From contig JADNRX010000063.1 of assembly GCA_015501595.1 (NCBI GenBank), forward strand, positions 62,001 through 126,000: a stretch of 64,000 nt of DNA. The letters run 5' to 3'. The notes beneath the pieces were generated by a model, which saw nothing but the letters and a program-made list of their open reading frames with translations, made no database searches and was not told the origin of the DNA. This stretch comes from Hymenopellis radicata. Lineage: Eukaryota; Basidiomycota; Agaricomycetes; Agaricales; Physalacriaceae. Positions within the stretch are counted from its first letter, which is position 1. Each line of letters begins with the position of its first letter. The position numbers were made by a program, and so were the translations under genes. Positions 12,424 through 23,997 of the stretch are shown here, piece after piece.

Positions 12424-14743
12424 ATGCGCTTGGATATCACAGTCGTTTCTCTCTCCACTCTTTTTCTACTTCCCACGTCCGCGGTGACTGTTCAGAAGCC
12501 TGGCCTCGTTCTACCAGAAAGCGCGGCAGCCAACAAGGATGCCGTCAAGAGTATTTTCTTGGACAGCTATGAAGCGTACAAGTGAGTGTCGCACAATTAA
12601 AGGCGTCTCTTGGAGCACGCCCCAGAGCGCGCTGTTGACCCAACTGAAAGGACGTACGCGTGGGGTCATGATGATCTAACGCCCGAGAGCAAGTCCTTCT
12701 TTGATGGTCGCAATGGTTGGGGCGCGTCCATCGTGGATGCCATGAGCACGATGGTATGTCGTTATCAATTCTCTTCTGATAAGCACTCTCATCGTGTATT
12801 CTTTAGTATGCTATGGGCTTGGACGTGAGTATCGTTGACCGAATACTACATAGAACATGACTAAACCTAGGACAGGACCTCTTGGACGAAGCCGTCGATT
12901 TTGCCTCCAAGATAGATTTTAGTTCAAGTAAGACGTCAGATCGTGTCAGGTATGCTTCGCGCCGGAACATGCGTGATAAAACGTTCTGAGCGCGATCTTG
13001 ACAGTGTCTTCGAAACCACGATCCGCTTCCTTGGCGGTCTCCTCAGCGTCTACGAGCTCCGTGGCGAAAAAGATGCCGCGCTATTGGAGAGGGCTCAAGA
13101 CGTCGCAGACAAGATGGCATTTGCGTGGGTCGAGGTGAACACGGTTCGGTAAATTTCCACCAGTAGCTCACTTTATCTCAATAGGACCACGACCTTCCTT
13201 ACGGGTTCCTTGACTTCTCTACAAACACCCCAACGTTGATACTGTGCGTCGCTTTACTTTATATGCAAAGATGTTCTCAGATTCCCGACAGTCAAACATT
13301 GCTGAAGCAGGAACGGTAAGTGGTATCTTGCTCTCTTAGTTGGAACAACGTTGATTTCATCCTCTTTCAGCTTATTCTTGAATGGGCGACGCTCAGCAAA
13401 CATACTGGCAACGACACCTACCGTGAGCTAGCAGAGAAGTCCTTCCGCCATATCGCCGAACTACCGTCCCCACTCCCCGGCCTAGCCGCGCAGGCATCGA
13501 CCCAACGACTGGGAGTTTGTCGGAGGTTACGTGGTAAGTCATCGCAATAAGCCACGATTATTCCTATCTCATCCGAAAACCTTAGTCCTGGGGCGGAGGT
13601 GCCGATAGCTATTTTGAATACCTCTTGAAATACGCGCGACTCGCCGAGCTCGAGGATTCGTTTTACATCGACACATGGAGAACGGCTGTTGATTCCAGCA
13701 TCAAGAACCTGCTTCGCGTGGGTTGCCTTCTTTACACTTCGAAGTTGGTTCGCTGCTAATTTCGTTGCGGTAGACCTCGACTGTGGGTGACCATGTTTAC
13801 ACGTGCACCTACAACGGCACAGCGGAAGACCCCGCGAAGCGATTCCGCCATTTGAGCTCCCACCTTGCGTGTTTCCATGGCGGGAATTGGCTGTTCGGTA
13901 ATATTTGCTTCTTGTGTCTTTTCTGCGAGTATTTTACGCTCAGATAGGCGGCACCCTACTTGGAAACGAGACCATCGTGAACCACGCGTTAGACCTCATT
14001 GATGGATGCTGGAACACGTATGCTAGCACTGCGTAAGTTGACAGATTACCATGCCTATATGCGCGTTCTGACTATAGGTATAGCACCGGAATAGGCCCGG
14101 AGGCCTTTGCATACAGCTCGACGGAAGGAAACTTCACCGGTGGGCATCGCGTTCTGTTTTTCAACACCGCGCTTAATTGACCTAGGCTTGGACACTCCCT
14201 CCGCCGATCAACTCGCGTTCTTCGAGGAGCACGGCTTCTACATTACTAGCGAGTACTACATCCTGCGACCTGAGGTCCTCGAGTCCAACTTCTACGCGTG
14301 GCGCATCACCGGCGACACCAAGTATCTCGACCGTGCTGCCAGTGCGGTCGAAAGTTTCCAGAAGTATCTGCCCGCTAATGCGGGATACGATGGCATATGG
14401 GACGTCAATGTTGAGAATGCGGATAGGATCGACGATATGGAAAGTTTCTGGTTCGCGGAAGTGCTGAAATATCTGTAAGCTCGCCCAATCCCCCTTACCA
14501 CGACGCGGAACGCTGACCTCTGTCTTGAAGGTATCTCACGTTTGACGACCCGGCCAACATGTCTCTTGACGAGTTTGTCTTCAACACAGAAGCCCACCCT
14601 TTCAAGGCACCTCCCGCGAGTGATTCTTACGGCTCGGAGACGCTCGTGTATAATGGGAGTTTAATGCCACCGCCACGGCAAAGGTGCCTGTTGTCAGTGC
14701 CATCGCGAAACTGAATCTGGGAAGCGATATTGGAGTAGCGTAA
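12424..14743 (+). CDS. Secreted class I alpha-1,2-mannosidase (GH47)
   Basis: Inverting glycosidase removing alpha-1,2-linked mannose from N-glycans, acting in the secretory pathway or outside the cell. The N-terminus [20 protein letters not shown] is a clear signal peptide. GH47 blocks in order: [142 protein letters not shown] and finally [16 protein letters not shown] with [10 protein letters not shown]. These contain the acidic residues and the calcium-binding T of NTEAH typical of the family. About ten introns. The 3' end is ambiguous: the strict frame stops at 14714, but one missing base near 14660 would give [12 protein letters not shown] and an end at 14743, which looks more natural. 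Confidence 0.92.
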
Positions 14744-15098
14744 AGACACTCATTTGTTTACACATCATACACCACCTACGTGTATTGTAGGCATGCTACA
14801 ACTAGAAAAGGACCTTCGGTATACTTAGCGATGAGATCGTGCATACCTACCTACAAATTTATTTTCAAAGACGTGACTCATGCTGGCGCCTGGTGTTTAC
14901 GACCAAAAACAATTAACGGAGGACAGGCTGACTACCTAACATGAGACGATTACGAATGTTATGCCAGTAATACGAGAGTGGGGTGTTGTGGAAATGTGGT
15001 ATGTGTACTACGAAAGCAAATGCGAAGCGAGACTGTAAATATAGTAGGGGAAAGGTTATGTGCGGGAACCGGAAGTCTATACAGGGACCCATAGCAGC
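14744..15098. other. Intergenic region between convergent genes
   Basis: About 350 bp between the 3' ends of the GH47 gene and the minus-strand unknown gene. No coding signal seen; presumably both 3' untranslated regions. Confidence 0.5.
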
Positions 15099-16930
15099 TT
15101 ACTTTGTAAGGCTCCAACGGATTGACTTTGGGACCATGACGCGGAAATGGGCATCGCTCGCTGTCTTTCCTTCATAGACGTCGTGCTCGCCAGCGACATT
15201 CAATCTTGAGATTAAAAGATTGACTTTGTTGACTTCCTAGAACGAACATTGGGACAAAGCAGCAGTGCAAAGTGAAGGACAAGTACCTCGTCGGTTGGAA
15301 CTATTATATGCTCGATGAACTTGCGTAGAAGCTCCATGTCAGCTGGAGATGTTGTATGTGGCAGCAATACTTCTCCCGGCTGACGAACACGACTTTCGTC
15401 ACTACCGCGGGAGGGACATTATTCAAGTCTTCTAGGATGCGAGGTTTCTTGATGGTACGAGACTCCTTGACGGTGCTATGTTCCGTAGCGGAAGCCACTC
15501 GCTTACGCTTCAGCACCCCGGTGGAGTTCACTCTAGAGGAGGGTGCAGGAACCGGTGTTGGGGCTAGAAAAGATCTAGTTCATGAACAGGGTGGAAAGTA
15601 AGATTTATTCGCTAACCTTTGTCGAGGACAATCGGGCCTTTCGAATGTTCTTCGAAGGGCCATCCAACGTCGCCTGATCAAGCTGCTTCAGGGCATCGGG
15701 ACCAAACCATTCCTCCACCCGCTGCAAGAAATGCTCCGTCACAGAGGTGTAATGACTTCGGCGCAGAATAACTGGCTCCGGCGGGCCAGTTGACGCTGGA
15801 GGAGGTACGAAAGCTTGGAGAGTAGGGCCGTGCGTCGTTTTGTCATACGCGTAAGTCGCGTCTTCGCCATCGAGATGCTCATCAAAATCGTGCACGCCGC
15901 CGCTGGTGTCGTCAACCGTGGACGCCCGCACTGGTCGTGATACGCGAAGACCAGCCTGTGGCTCACGTGTCGGAACTGGACGTGATGCGAACACTGCTGG
16001 CTCTGGCGTTCCCGACTCGTCATCAGACAAGGTCTCCAGAAAGAGACTCTGACGCGCCGTGGGCGGCGAGGAAGGGGAAGGAGGAGGAGATGTGCCAATG
16101 CCAGAATCGTTGTTGTTAGCTGCGAATGCGCTGGCAAGGGCGTCAACGACGCTTCCTGAGAAGGCAGCCTCATTGTGCCAACTTGAAGGAGGCTGCGATT
16201 CCTCTGTAGCATGTTCCGCATCTGTCTCATTCGTGGCATCCAGGTTTGTGGAAAGTATGTCGTGGCTGAAACTATCAGCATCGCTTTCAGTTATGCCGGA
16301 ATCCGAAGAGGTTATTACGCCTTGCATATCATAATCCCGAACAACCTCCGGACTGATTAGTGAAAGAACATCCTCTTCAGTGCTGTGAGGTTCATCCTCT
16401 ATATTTTCTGCGCTGGGATGAATGACAGGAACATCCGGCGCAGAATGAACAGCAGGGCGGGAGTTGACAACAGAGCGAGGAGCATCTCTGGTGACTGGCA
16501 CCGGAGGATCGTCTCGAGCAAATAGTGCTCTCGATACACTGGCCACGTCGTTAGATACTCCAATAAAAAATTCGCCATCCATGGATGTCGGCGTATCGTC
16601 GACCGAGTCATCATTAGTAGTGGCGAGGTCGAAGTGTGCATTAGGCTTCGTGACTGTCGCGGGCCCGGCGCTAGTAGTGCGGGGATTCAAATTCCTGTCC
16701 TTTCTCGCATTCGTAGTCTTGGAAGGCGTCCATTGCGTGGGATACCGAGGAATAACGACACCCAAAAATCTGGATGGTGAAGCAATCAAATGCGGGCGCG
16801 AATTGCCGGAAGGTTCTATACCGGCATCTCGGGCCGAATTGACAGGTGTCCTCAACACCTCGCCCACTAAGCGAATCGGAACGACATCCACAGCTACGAG
16901 TGCGGTGAGTGTGACTGTAGAGGAAGGCAT
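15099..16930 (-). CDS. Uncharacterised, largely disordered protein with conserved ends
   Basis: Function unknown. Start taken at MPSSTVTLTALVAVDVVPIR (16930); an in-frame Met at 17011 lies upstream. The N-terminal 90 residues look folded; the middle is Ser/Asp/Glu-rich with ESDADS and DDES type acidic patches that could be kinase targets; a helical segment HYTSVTEHFLQRVEEWFGPD precedes the first intron (15604-15564 approx). The following exon carries VLKRKRVASATEHSTVKESR, a likely nuclear signal. After a frame break near 15375 the C-terminus reads LPHTTSPADMELLRKFIEHI, then an intron, then EEVNKVNLLISRLNVAGEHD and a stop at 15099. Convergent with the GH47 gene. Basic clusters suggest a nuclear protein; nothing more can be said. 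Confidence 0.65.
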
Positions 16931-17019
16931 GTCATACTGGATGAACACATACAAGGCATTGCAAATGCAATGATGTTGGAAGTTGAGTGATGTGTTAGTA
17001 TCAAGACTCAAGAGTGGTA

Positions 17020-18790
17020 TTCGAGTCCAGCAGCAGCTCAGATCTGCAATGAGTGAAGTGACAACCTAGAAGATTCAATGTATCAGTACAAGAACAAGCT
17101 CTGAGTCAATAGAATGTAGAGAAGAAAATGATATCCAATTCATACAGTGCTGAGCATATTGTAAGCATAATTGAACTTTGTTTCGCAAGTTGTGCAGATG
17201 ATGGCTATTATAAGGTTCAGTTGCACTGCCAGCACATTATATGTTTATGCAAGATTGCCATATAACCTCAAATGACTCGAATGAGAATCATTAAGTTTTG
17301 ACAAGCACCAACATTTGATGAAAGTCAACCATAATAGTTTAGAAAGGGAAAAAGAGATGATGTTAAAGAGAGAAACACTTACTAGCCACCATGTAGTGTA
17401 AGCTACAAGATAAGAATTAGAGAAAAGCAGATTCTAGAGCTTTACACAGATATAGAGGAGAGATGAATGAGGTAGTAGTAAGAGGAAGAGTGGCATATTT
17501 GGTTATATTTGGCATCTTATATAAGTACTGTGACTGTGACACTTTCCCACAAGCCCAGAATAGATTCTTAATATAGTGTACTATCACAAGTCCGAACTCG
17601 AGTCAATTTGTAAACTCGTGAGAATTAGAGGCTGTTCATGAACTGTACATGACTCGAGACCAGACTTATGAGTTAAGTTGAATCTTGTAAACCCTAACTT
17701 CTGAGTCTGAGTTGACTTATGAATAACTTGGGCTAGAGACTGCTACCACTATATGAAAGGCTCAGATTTTTTACTAAAAATTATGGTAAAAAATCTATAG
17801 ATTTTAATTGATTTTTTAAAGTTAAAAATTATATAAATATATTTAAGATATTTTTAGCTATATGAAATATTTTTCAAGATATTTTTGGAAAATTTTGACT
17901 TAGCTTAAGATTATATAAAATAATTTAAAATATACTTAAATAGATTTTAGCTTAAAAAAAGTAGTTAAAAATGAAAAGGCTTTTTTACCATAATTTTGAG
18001 TAAAAAATCTGAGGCCTTCATGCAGTGTATACGGAACTGTAGTTTAAACTTCACAGATGAACTGGATTGATCCATAATCCTTTTCATGGATATCTGTGCT
18101 CTCAAGGCTAAGACCGTGATCTGTCATACAATCTGGATCTCTTACAGGATTTGATCAATACACAACTTGATTCACAGATTGAGTCACTAGAACGAACTGT
18201 AAATCCAGAATAAGTACTTATGTATGAGAAGGTTTTTTTTGGTACAGCGCAGAACACTCAAGCAACTCTAAGTGAAATGATCATATACTACGTCTACTAG
18301 CACCAAAAGTGGAGGATGACCCTGGATGGGAGGGTGGTAACCTATAACTATAAAGTCCTGTTCAAGACCACTTACAGTACAGTTACAGATAACCTTTACA
18401 GTGTCCATACAGATAGATGATTCTGAAGGTAGTGATTAGGCATTCAGACAATGAAGATTAGTTAATCCTATTGTTTTGAGATATTTGAAGCCAACTTCAT
18501 ACATGCAGTTGTTCATACTGTTGCCAATATTATATATATGCACCTGAATTAAGCTAGAACTCAGCCTAAAAGTCATTATTATAGTAGGCAGACCCATATC
18601 CTTATGACATTGTTCCTAAAGCCCATGAGTCTAAGTAATACCCACTGCATCAGCTATCTCGCAGGCAAGCAGCTGCATATTATAATGCATCACCAAGTGA
18701 ATATCCCTGCTTCATGAAAAGGCTTGTGCAGACAAACCCATCCATGAATGTTCTTCAGCCGCCCTGCGGACTCAAAGAGTGATCCCAACT
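17020..18790. other. AT-rich gene-free island, probable transposon remnants
   Basis: Between two conserved genes, base composition drops sharply below that of the flanks and no open frame reaches 60 codons on either strand, which is unique in this window. Short near-repeats of the words actcgag, gagtca and cttatga occur around 17590-17740, and a promoter-like ggcatcttatataagtac lies at 17510-17528. This is the usual look of degraded LTR or other transposon sequence. The inverted-repeat element at 17746-18027 is nested inside it. No transposase or polymerase domain was seen. Confidence 0.6.
17746..18027. mobile_element. MITE-like element with long terminal inverted repeats and TA flanks
   Basis: Non-coding, about 280 bp and extremely AT-rich. 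The left end (cactatatgaaaggctcag, then attttttacta aaaattatgg) is matched on the opposite strand by the right end, which read in reverse complement is cactgcatgaaggcctcag followed by attttttactcaaaattatgg: roughly 45-50 bp per arm with a few mismatches. Both ends are bordered by TA (17744-17745 and 18028-18029), fitting the TA target duplication of Tc1/mariner-type and related MITEs. The interior is palindromic AT-rich sequence without any coding capacity, so movement would depend on a transposase elsewhere. Confidence 0.8.
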
Positions 18791-18793
18791 GTT

Positions 18794-20219
18794 CTACATC
18801 TGTTTACAAAGTAGTAATCCAACTCCTAATGCACCACCAGCTGTGTTCAAAAGGATAGCCCAGTTGACCACTGCAAACGCCTCCGCATTAGAACCTTCCA
18901 ACAGCGGCTGTCCGAGCTGAGCTACAATCAGTGCAATCTCGCCGCGCGCGACCATGGCGACACCTAACAGTAACACGGACTGCCAGGACGTCAACAACTT
19001 CAGCGAAACAGTATCATCGTCTGCCCCATCATCCAACCTGACCCTTCGACGCCCGAACCAGCCGCGAGACCGGTTTGGGTCTGGCCACACAAGGATAGTT
19101 AACCCGACGGCGGCCTTGGCCACGAACATCAATAGCGAGTAAATGATGCCTCGCCATACGACGCGATGGGAACCTTCGACTGATCCCAGGGAGCTCATCG
19201 GCAACGCGGCGCCGATGGACGCGAAGAACAACGGGGAGAGCAATGTAGCTAGCAGCGGCTCCATTTGCGAAGTGAAAACCGAAATCGGCGTAACAATACG
19301 AGGCTGGGGAGTGTACTGGATCTGAATTTCACTCTTCGTTGCATCGATATCTTGGACGTGGGTTGTGGACGCCTCTTCACATGTGAACACATGAGCCAAT
19401 AACGTCTCGGCAAGATATGCCCCAAGAAGTTCACTGGTACCAGCGTACTTGGCGCCTGCGACATAGCCCGCGAGGGTGAATACGACGAGGAATAACTGTG
19501 TCCGTCGGCCCTGGAGACGGGGCAGTCCAGGAATCAAAACCAGTAAACGAGCGGCAATGTAGGTCACCATGATGAACGCGGCCGAAACGAGAATCGGGCG
19601 GACGATGGAAGCCCATCCTACGCGACCCGAGTTTGAGGATATCTCGCCTATGACAGACGCGATAACCAGGCCAACGATATCGTCGAATAGCGCGGCACTG
19701 AGGATAATAACACCTGTGGGATTCATTTAGATTAAGAAACAAGAGACTTGTTCACGTACCTGTCCTCGTTTGCTTGAGTTCTGGACCAAGGAGCGAAAGA
19801 GTCGTTCCGAGAGACGTGGAACACAGCGCCGCCCCGGCTGTAAAGCCTTGTAGTGCGGAATACTTGTATCCGACTGTAAGGAGAAGCATCGACAAGCCAA
19901 TAGGTAGGACAATACCGGTCAATGCCGCGGTCATAGATAGGTAGATGTTTCGGTGCAGCAGCGTCATGTCTGTGGTCAGACCAGCCTCGAATACGATGAG
20001 GAGGAGACCAATATATCCGAGAACCAGAAATGTCTCCTGCCCACTCAAGGGTATGATGTTCGCAGCCTCTGGGCCATAGACGATGCCGACAACGATAGAG
20101 CCGAGGAGTCCTGCTTTGAGCAGGATTTTCGCAAGCTCTTCTGCGACGTTAAGAATGAAGATGAATGAGGCCACAGTGAGAAGAAAGGGAATTTCAGGTA
20201 TGTCGTAAGAAAACGCCAT
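18794..20219 (-). CDS. Cation/proton antiporter (CPA2, Kef/Nha-type)
   Basis: Multi-pass membrane antiporter exchanging Na+ or K+ for H+. Two exons (19760-20219 and 18794-19713) separated by a 46 bp intron give 459 residues in one clean frame. About 12 hydrophobic helices; the first runs from IPFLLTVASFIFILNVAEEL, and the family signatures GYIGLLLIVFEAGL, GAALCSTSLGTTLSLL and AALFDDIVGLVIASV (with the paired Asp of the ion site) are all present. A hydrophilic loop follows in the middle (STTHVQDIDATKSEIQIQYT) and another Arg/Asp-rich loop near the C-terminus (RRRVRLDDGADDDT). The last helix region with ARGEIALIVAQLGQ is also typical. Ends shortly after the last helix, with no cytoplasmic regulatory tail. 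Divergent from the M20 peptidase gene with a 155 bp shared upstream region. Confidence 0.9.
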
Positions 20220-20374
20220 TTTTGTACTTGTGGGACGAGGAAGACTCCATGAAATGAGGAATGGGTTAAGCCTCAGGGAGGCAATGCGCTAAATGTTGTC
20301 GATGGTGGTGGTTAAAAGGTAACCCTAATTAGGTACTTCAGCTAGTATCTCATTCGTCCATCATCATCATCATC

Positions 20375-22124
20375 ATGCCTGCTCCCCGGAATTCCTCAAG
20401 TTCATCGACGACAACGCAGAGTCGTTCATCCAGCGTCTGGCTGAAGCCGTAGCGATACCAAGGTCCGTGCTCATCGCTGTCTGCGATGCACAACGGCCAC
20501 TGAAGATGGGAGAACAGTGTCAGCGGCGATGCCAAACACCGAGATGATGTCTTTAAGATGGCCCACTGGCTGGAGGCCCAGCTCAAATCTTACGGTGTCG
20601 AGACGCAGCTGTCTGATCTTGGAAAGCACGTTATGGACGGGCAAGAGCTCCCACTGCCGCCAGCTATCCTAGGCAAGATCGGCAACGATCCCGCCAAGAA
20701 GACAGTCCTCATTTACGGTCACTTTGACGTGCAGCCTGTGAGTATCCATTGCTGTTCTTCTGTCCTTTGATACGACTTGCTTTGATACAGGCCAATTTCT
20801 CCGATGGATGGTCCACAGAGCCCTTCAAACTGACTGTCAGTCCCAATGGCCAACTATTTGGACGCGGATCTACAGATGACAAGGGGCCGATTCTTGGCTG
20901 GCTCAATGTCCTGCAATGGCATTCGGAGAATAAGAAGGAGCTCCCAGTTAACATCAAGTTTTGCTTTGAAGGTATGGAAGAGAGCGGCAGTGAAGGACTC
21001 GACGAACTCGTCGAGAAGGAGGCCAAGAAAGGTGGTTGGTTTGAAGATGTCGACTGTGTCTGCATTGTCAGTTTCACGCGTCTCTTTCGCGTTCGTTCAA
21101 CTGATGAACATCCGCTAAACAGTCCGACAACTACTGGCTCAACACTCGCACGCCCGTCCTCACCTACGGATTGCGCGGGATATCCTACTTCAAGATCAAC
21201 GTAACCGGACCAGGCTGGGACCTCCACTCTGGCGTGTTCGGCCGCACTATCCACGAGCCCATGACGGATCTCGTGTTGCTCATGTCGAAACTCGTTGATG
21301 TTAAAGGAAACATTCTCGTTCCTGGAGTAGATGAAATGGTAGCCAGTGCTCTTGATGACGAACGCGCGGTCTACGAGAGACTTGACTATGCCATCGAAGA
21401 TATCGAGGCTGCTGCCGGTGGCAAGATAGCGCTTTCGTCAAACAAAATCGACGTTCTCATGGGTCGCATGCGCTCACCAAGTCTATCACTTCACGGTATT
21501 GAAGGTGCTTTCTACGGCGCCGGAGCGAAGACCGTTATCCCTGCCAAGGTTGCTGGCAAGTTCAGCATCCGGTATGTCTGCTTATTCTAACACGACCACC
21601 GTACTTCATATATCTGTAGACTCGTTCCTCCTCAGACGCCAGATAACGTCCGGCCCCTCGTCACAGCATACCTCGAGTCCGAGTTCGCCAAGCTAGGCAG
21701 TAAGAATACGATGACTATTGAGGAGGTGCACGGCGGAAAGCCTTGGTTGGCAGACATGAACCACTGGAATTTCGAGGCCGCCAAAGAGGCTACACGCCAG
21801 GTCTACAAGGTGGAACCTGACATGACTCGTGAAGGTGGTTCTATTCCGGTGACCTTGACTTTCGCGGAAGCCATTGGCGCCAACGTTGTGCTCCTGCCAA
21901 TGGGGAGAGGTGATGACGGTGCTCAGTATGTTTTTTTCCCGATTTTACGACTGTGCGGAATTAACGTGACGTTTTCAGCTCAACGAATGAGAAGCTTGAT
22001 AGATCCAACTTCATTGAAGGGGTGAGTCTTAATCTCTCCCATGCCACAGTTACTGACAGGCGACTAGTCGAAACTCCTGGGAACATATTTGTATGAGTTG
22101 GGAGCTATTGCGGGCAAGAAGTAG
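20375..22124 (+). CDS. DUG1: M20 metallodipeptidase, Dug1/CNDP2 type
   Basis: Cytosolic zinc dipeptidase; the yeast homologue cleaves Cys-Gly in the glutathione degradation pathway. Metal-site motifs are complete: GHFDVQP (His), GRGSTDDKG (bridging Asp), [10 protein letters not shown] (catalytic and metal Glu), a DNYW Asp after the next splice, DLHSGVFG and GAHSTNEK (last His, formed across an intron). Length after splicing is about 475 residues, normal for the family. The initiator ATG at 20375 lies in a run of CAT repeats, and the next codons are one base out of frame: restoring one base in ccccgg near 20384 gives [20 protein letters not shown], the expected start. No ATG exists upstream in that frame before a stop, so I read this as a lost base. 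The C-terminus is [12 protein letters not shown]. Confidence 0.93.
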
Positions 22125-22315
22125 TCGGACATTTAGGCTACAATACAATTGTTGTATGTAACTCACAAATGTAACATTAGTTCACGCACAGCATTTAGTT
22201 AAGAAATGTGCGGAACAAGTTAAATTCCAACAGGTGGCGATTCAAATATTCAGCAAACGCACGCATTGCATCTCTCCAAGGAATTCATTATACCTCTAAA
22301 CGTACACTTGTAGAT

Positions 22316-23506
22316 CTACGAAGGCTTGAGCATATCTACGATCCGTTCCACCAGCGCCTTCATCACTTTGCCTTTCTGCACACCTATTTCCAGTACTTCT
22401 TCGTGCGAAACCACATTTTCTACGCGAAGCTCGACGGGATTGCCAGCCAGCTACAAATAATCATCAGTCTCAGCGCATCTCATCAGAAAGAACCGCACCT
22501 CAGCAGCGACTTCCTCCTTGATACTGCGATACTCCTCTGGAATAACCACAGCGTTCGTAACCAGACTGAGGGCCATGACATTCATGCCCTCGTGTCTTGC
22601 TGTAACGACCTCTGGAACGGTACTCATTCCGACGACATCTGCACCGATGCTGCGCAAGAATCGGCCTTCAGCGGGGCTCTCGTACGTAGGTCCGCTGACC
22701 CAGGCGTAAACGCCTTCCGCGAGCTCATCGGACTGAAGCCCAAGCTGATGTGCGGCGAGGAAGGCAAGTCGTCGAAGTGTGGGCGAGTACGCATCCGAGA
22801 CGGCTATGAAGCGTGGATACTCGGGAGAGATTAAGGGTCCCAGAAGGGGATTCATGCCAGTTAGGTTGGGAAGCGCAAGGTGGTCTTGGATAACGACAAC
22901 TACGGAAGGTTTGGAAACGCGGTTCAGCAAACGATAGCAACACTTACTGGTTCCGACAGCAAGTGTAGGATTGAGCCCGCCAGCTGCGTTGGTCACTAGA
23001 AGAAAATATATCCTCAACCTTTCAAGATCAGATTGAACGCGACGAGTTTGCTAACCGATCAGATCTTGCACGCCTAATTTAGCCATGACGCGAACTGGGT
23101 AGACCACTGTTGCGAGTTTATGTCCTTCGTATGGATGGAACTGTCTGATTGCTTGTCACGTATTGTTTAGAAACTGAGGCATGAACGGACTCTTCCAAGC
23201 ATGGCGACAACGGGTGTGCCCTCTCCTGACCCCATTATCCCGAACGCTAATGAGCTCTTGTGTCCGGGAACTATAGGACATTGATGAGATACTCGCGCCA
23301 ATGCGCTACTGCTGCATACCGCTGCTCTGAGCAAATCCTGGAATGGACTCGTATGGAACGAGGACGACATCGCGAAGAGCCTCCACTAGACCACCAAGAC
23401 CCGATCCACAAATGATGCCGACGCGAGGCTTGCGCAGTTTCTCCGGTAGTAATCTATGAAGGACGTTGATTGAGGCCAGGTAGGGTACTGGTTGGTCTAG
23501 CAGCAT
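22316..23506 (-). CDS. PNP1: Purine nucleoside phosphorylase
   Basis: Phosphorolysis of inosine and guanosine to free base and ribose-1-phosphate; purine salvage, cytosolic. Family landmarks: RKPRVGIICGSGLGGL (phosphate-binding Gly loop with Ser), VPYESIPGF, HKSSLAFGIMG, AMLGRFHPYEGH, VTNAAGGLNP, IVVIQDHLALPNLTG, YAWVSGPTYESPAEGRFLRS, then GMSTVPEVVTARHEGM and LVTNAV including the base-contacting Glu and Asn. Five exons with short introns; the C-terminus is VVSHEEVLEIGVQKGKVMKA to the stop at 22316. Start at 23506 begins MLLDQPVPYLASINVLHRLL; length near 300 residues is normal. Convergent with the M20 gene (192 bp between stops) and divergent from the secreted-protein gene. Confidence 0.95.
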
Positions 23507-23997
23507 GATGGCGACAAGGAGCCCGTTTCAGGGACGTGCCTCTTGAAGAGTCACGGGAGTCACGTTGTTTTTCATTCTTAGCTCTTACTCCGATCTGGCA
23601 TGGCGGATTTGAACTTGCGGCGTTCCGCTGAGGACTCTTTTGGTAAGTTCATGCTTATCCGAAGCGTTTTTCATTCTACTTAAGTATTCTGCAGATGTGT
23701 GGTACAATGTACAGAGCCTGACTCTTTTTTGCCATAAGCTTGTTTCGCGACGACCCCTTCCAACACACCTGCTTTCCTGTGTTCAAACCGACATCCTCCT
23801 CCCTTTCCAGTAGTAACCCACCTTTTCTCGACATTTAGGAGATGTGCTTTTAGCCGGTCTGACAGTGACAGCCAAACAAGAACGTCAAGAAAACAAGATA
23901 AATGTAAGGCCCACATCTAAAATTGCCTCTCCGTCCTGTTCCTACCATCGACTCGACACGACAACACTCTTTTGATAACATCGCACTCTCTTTTGGT

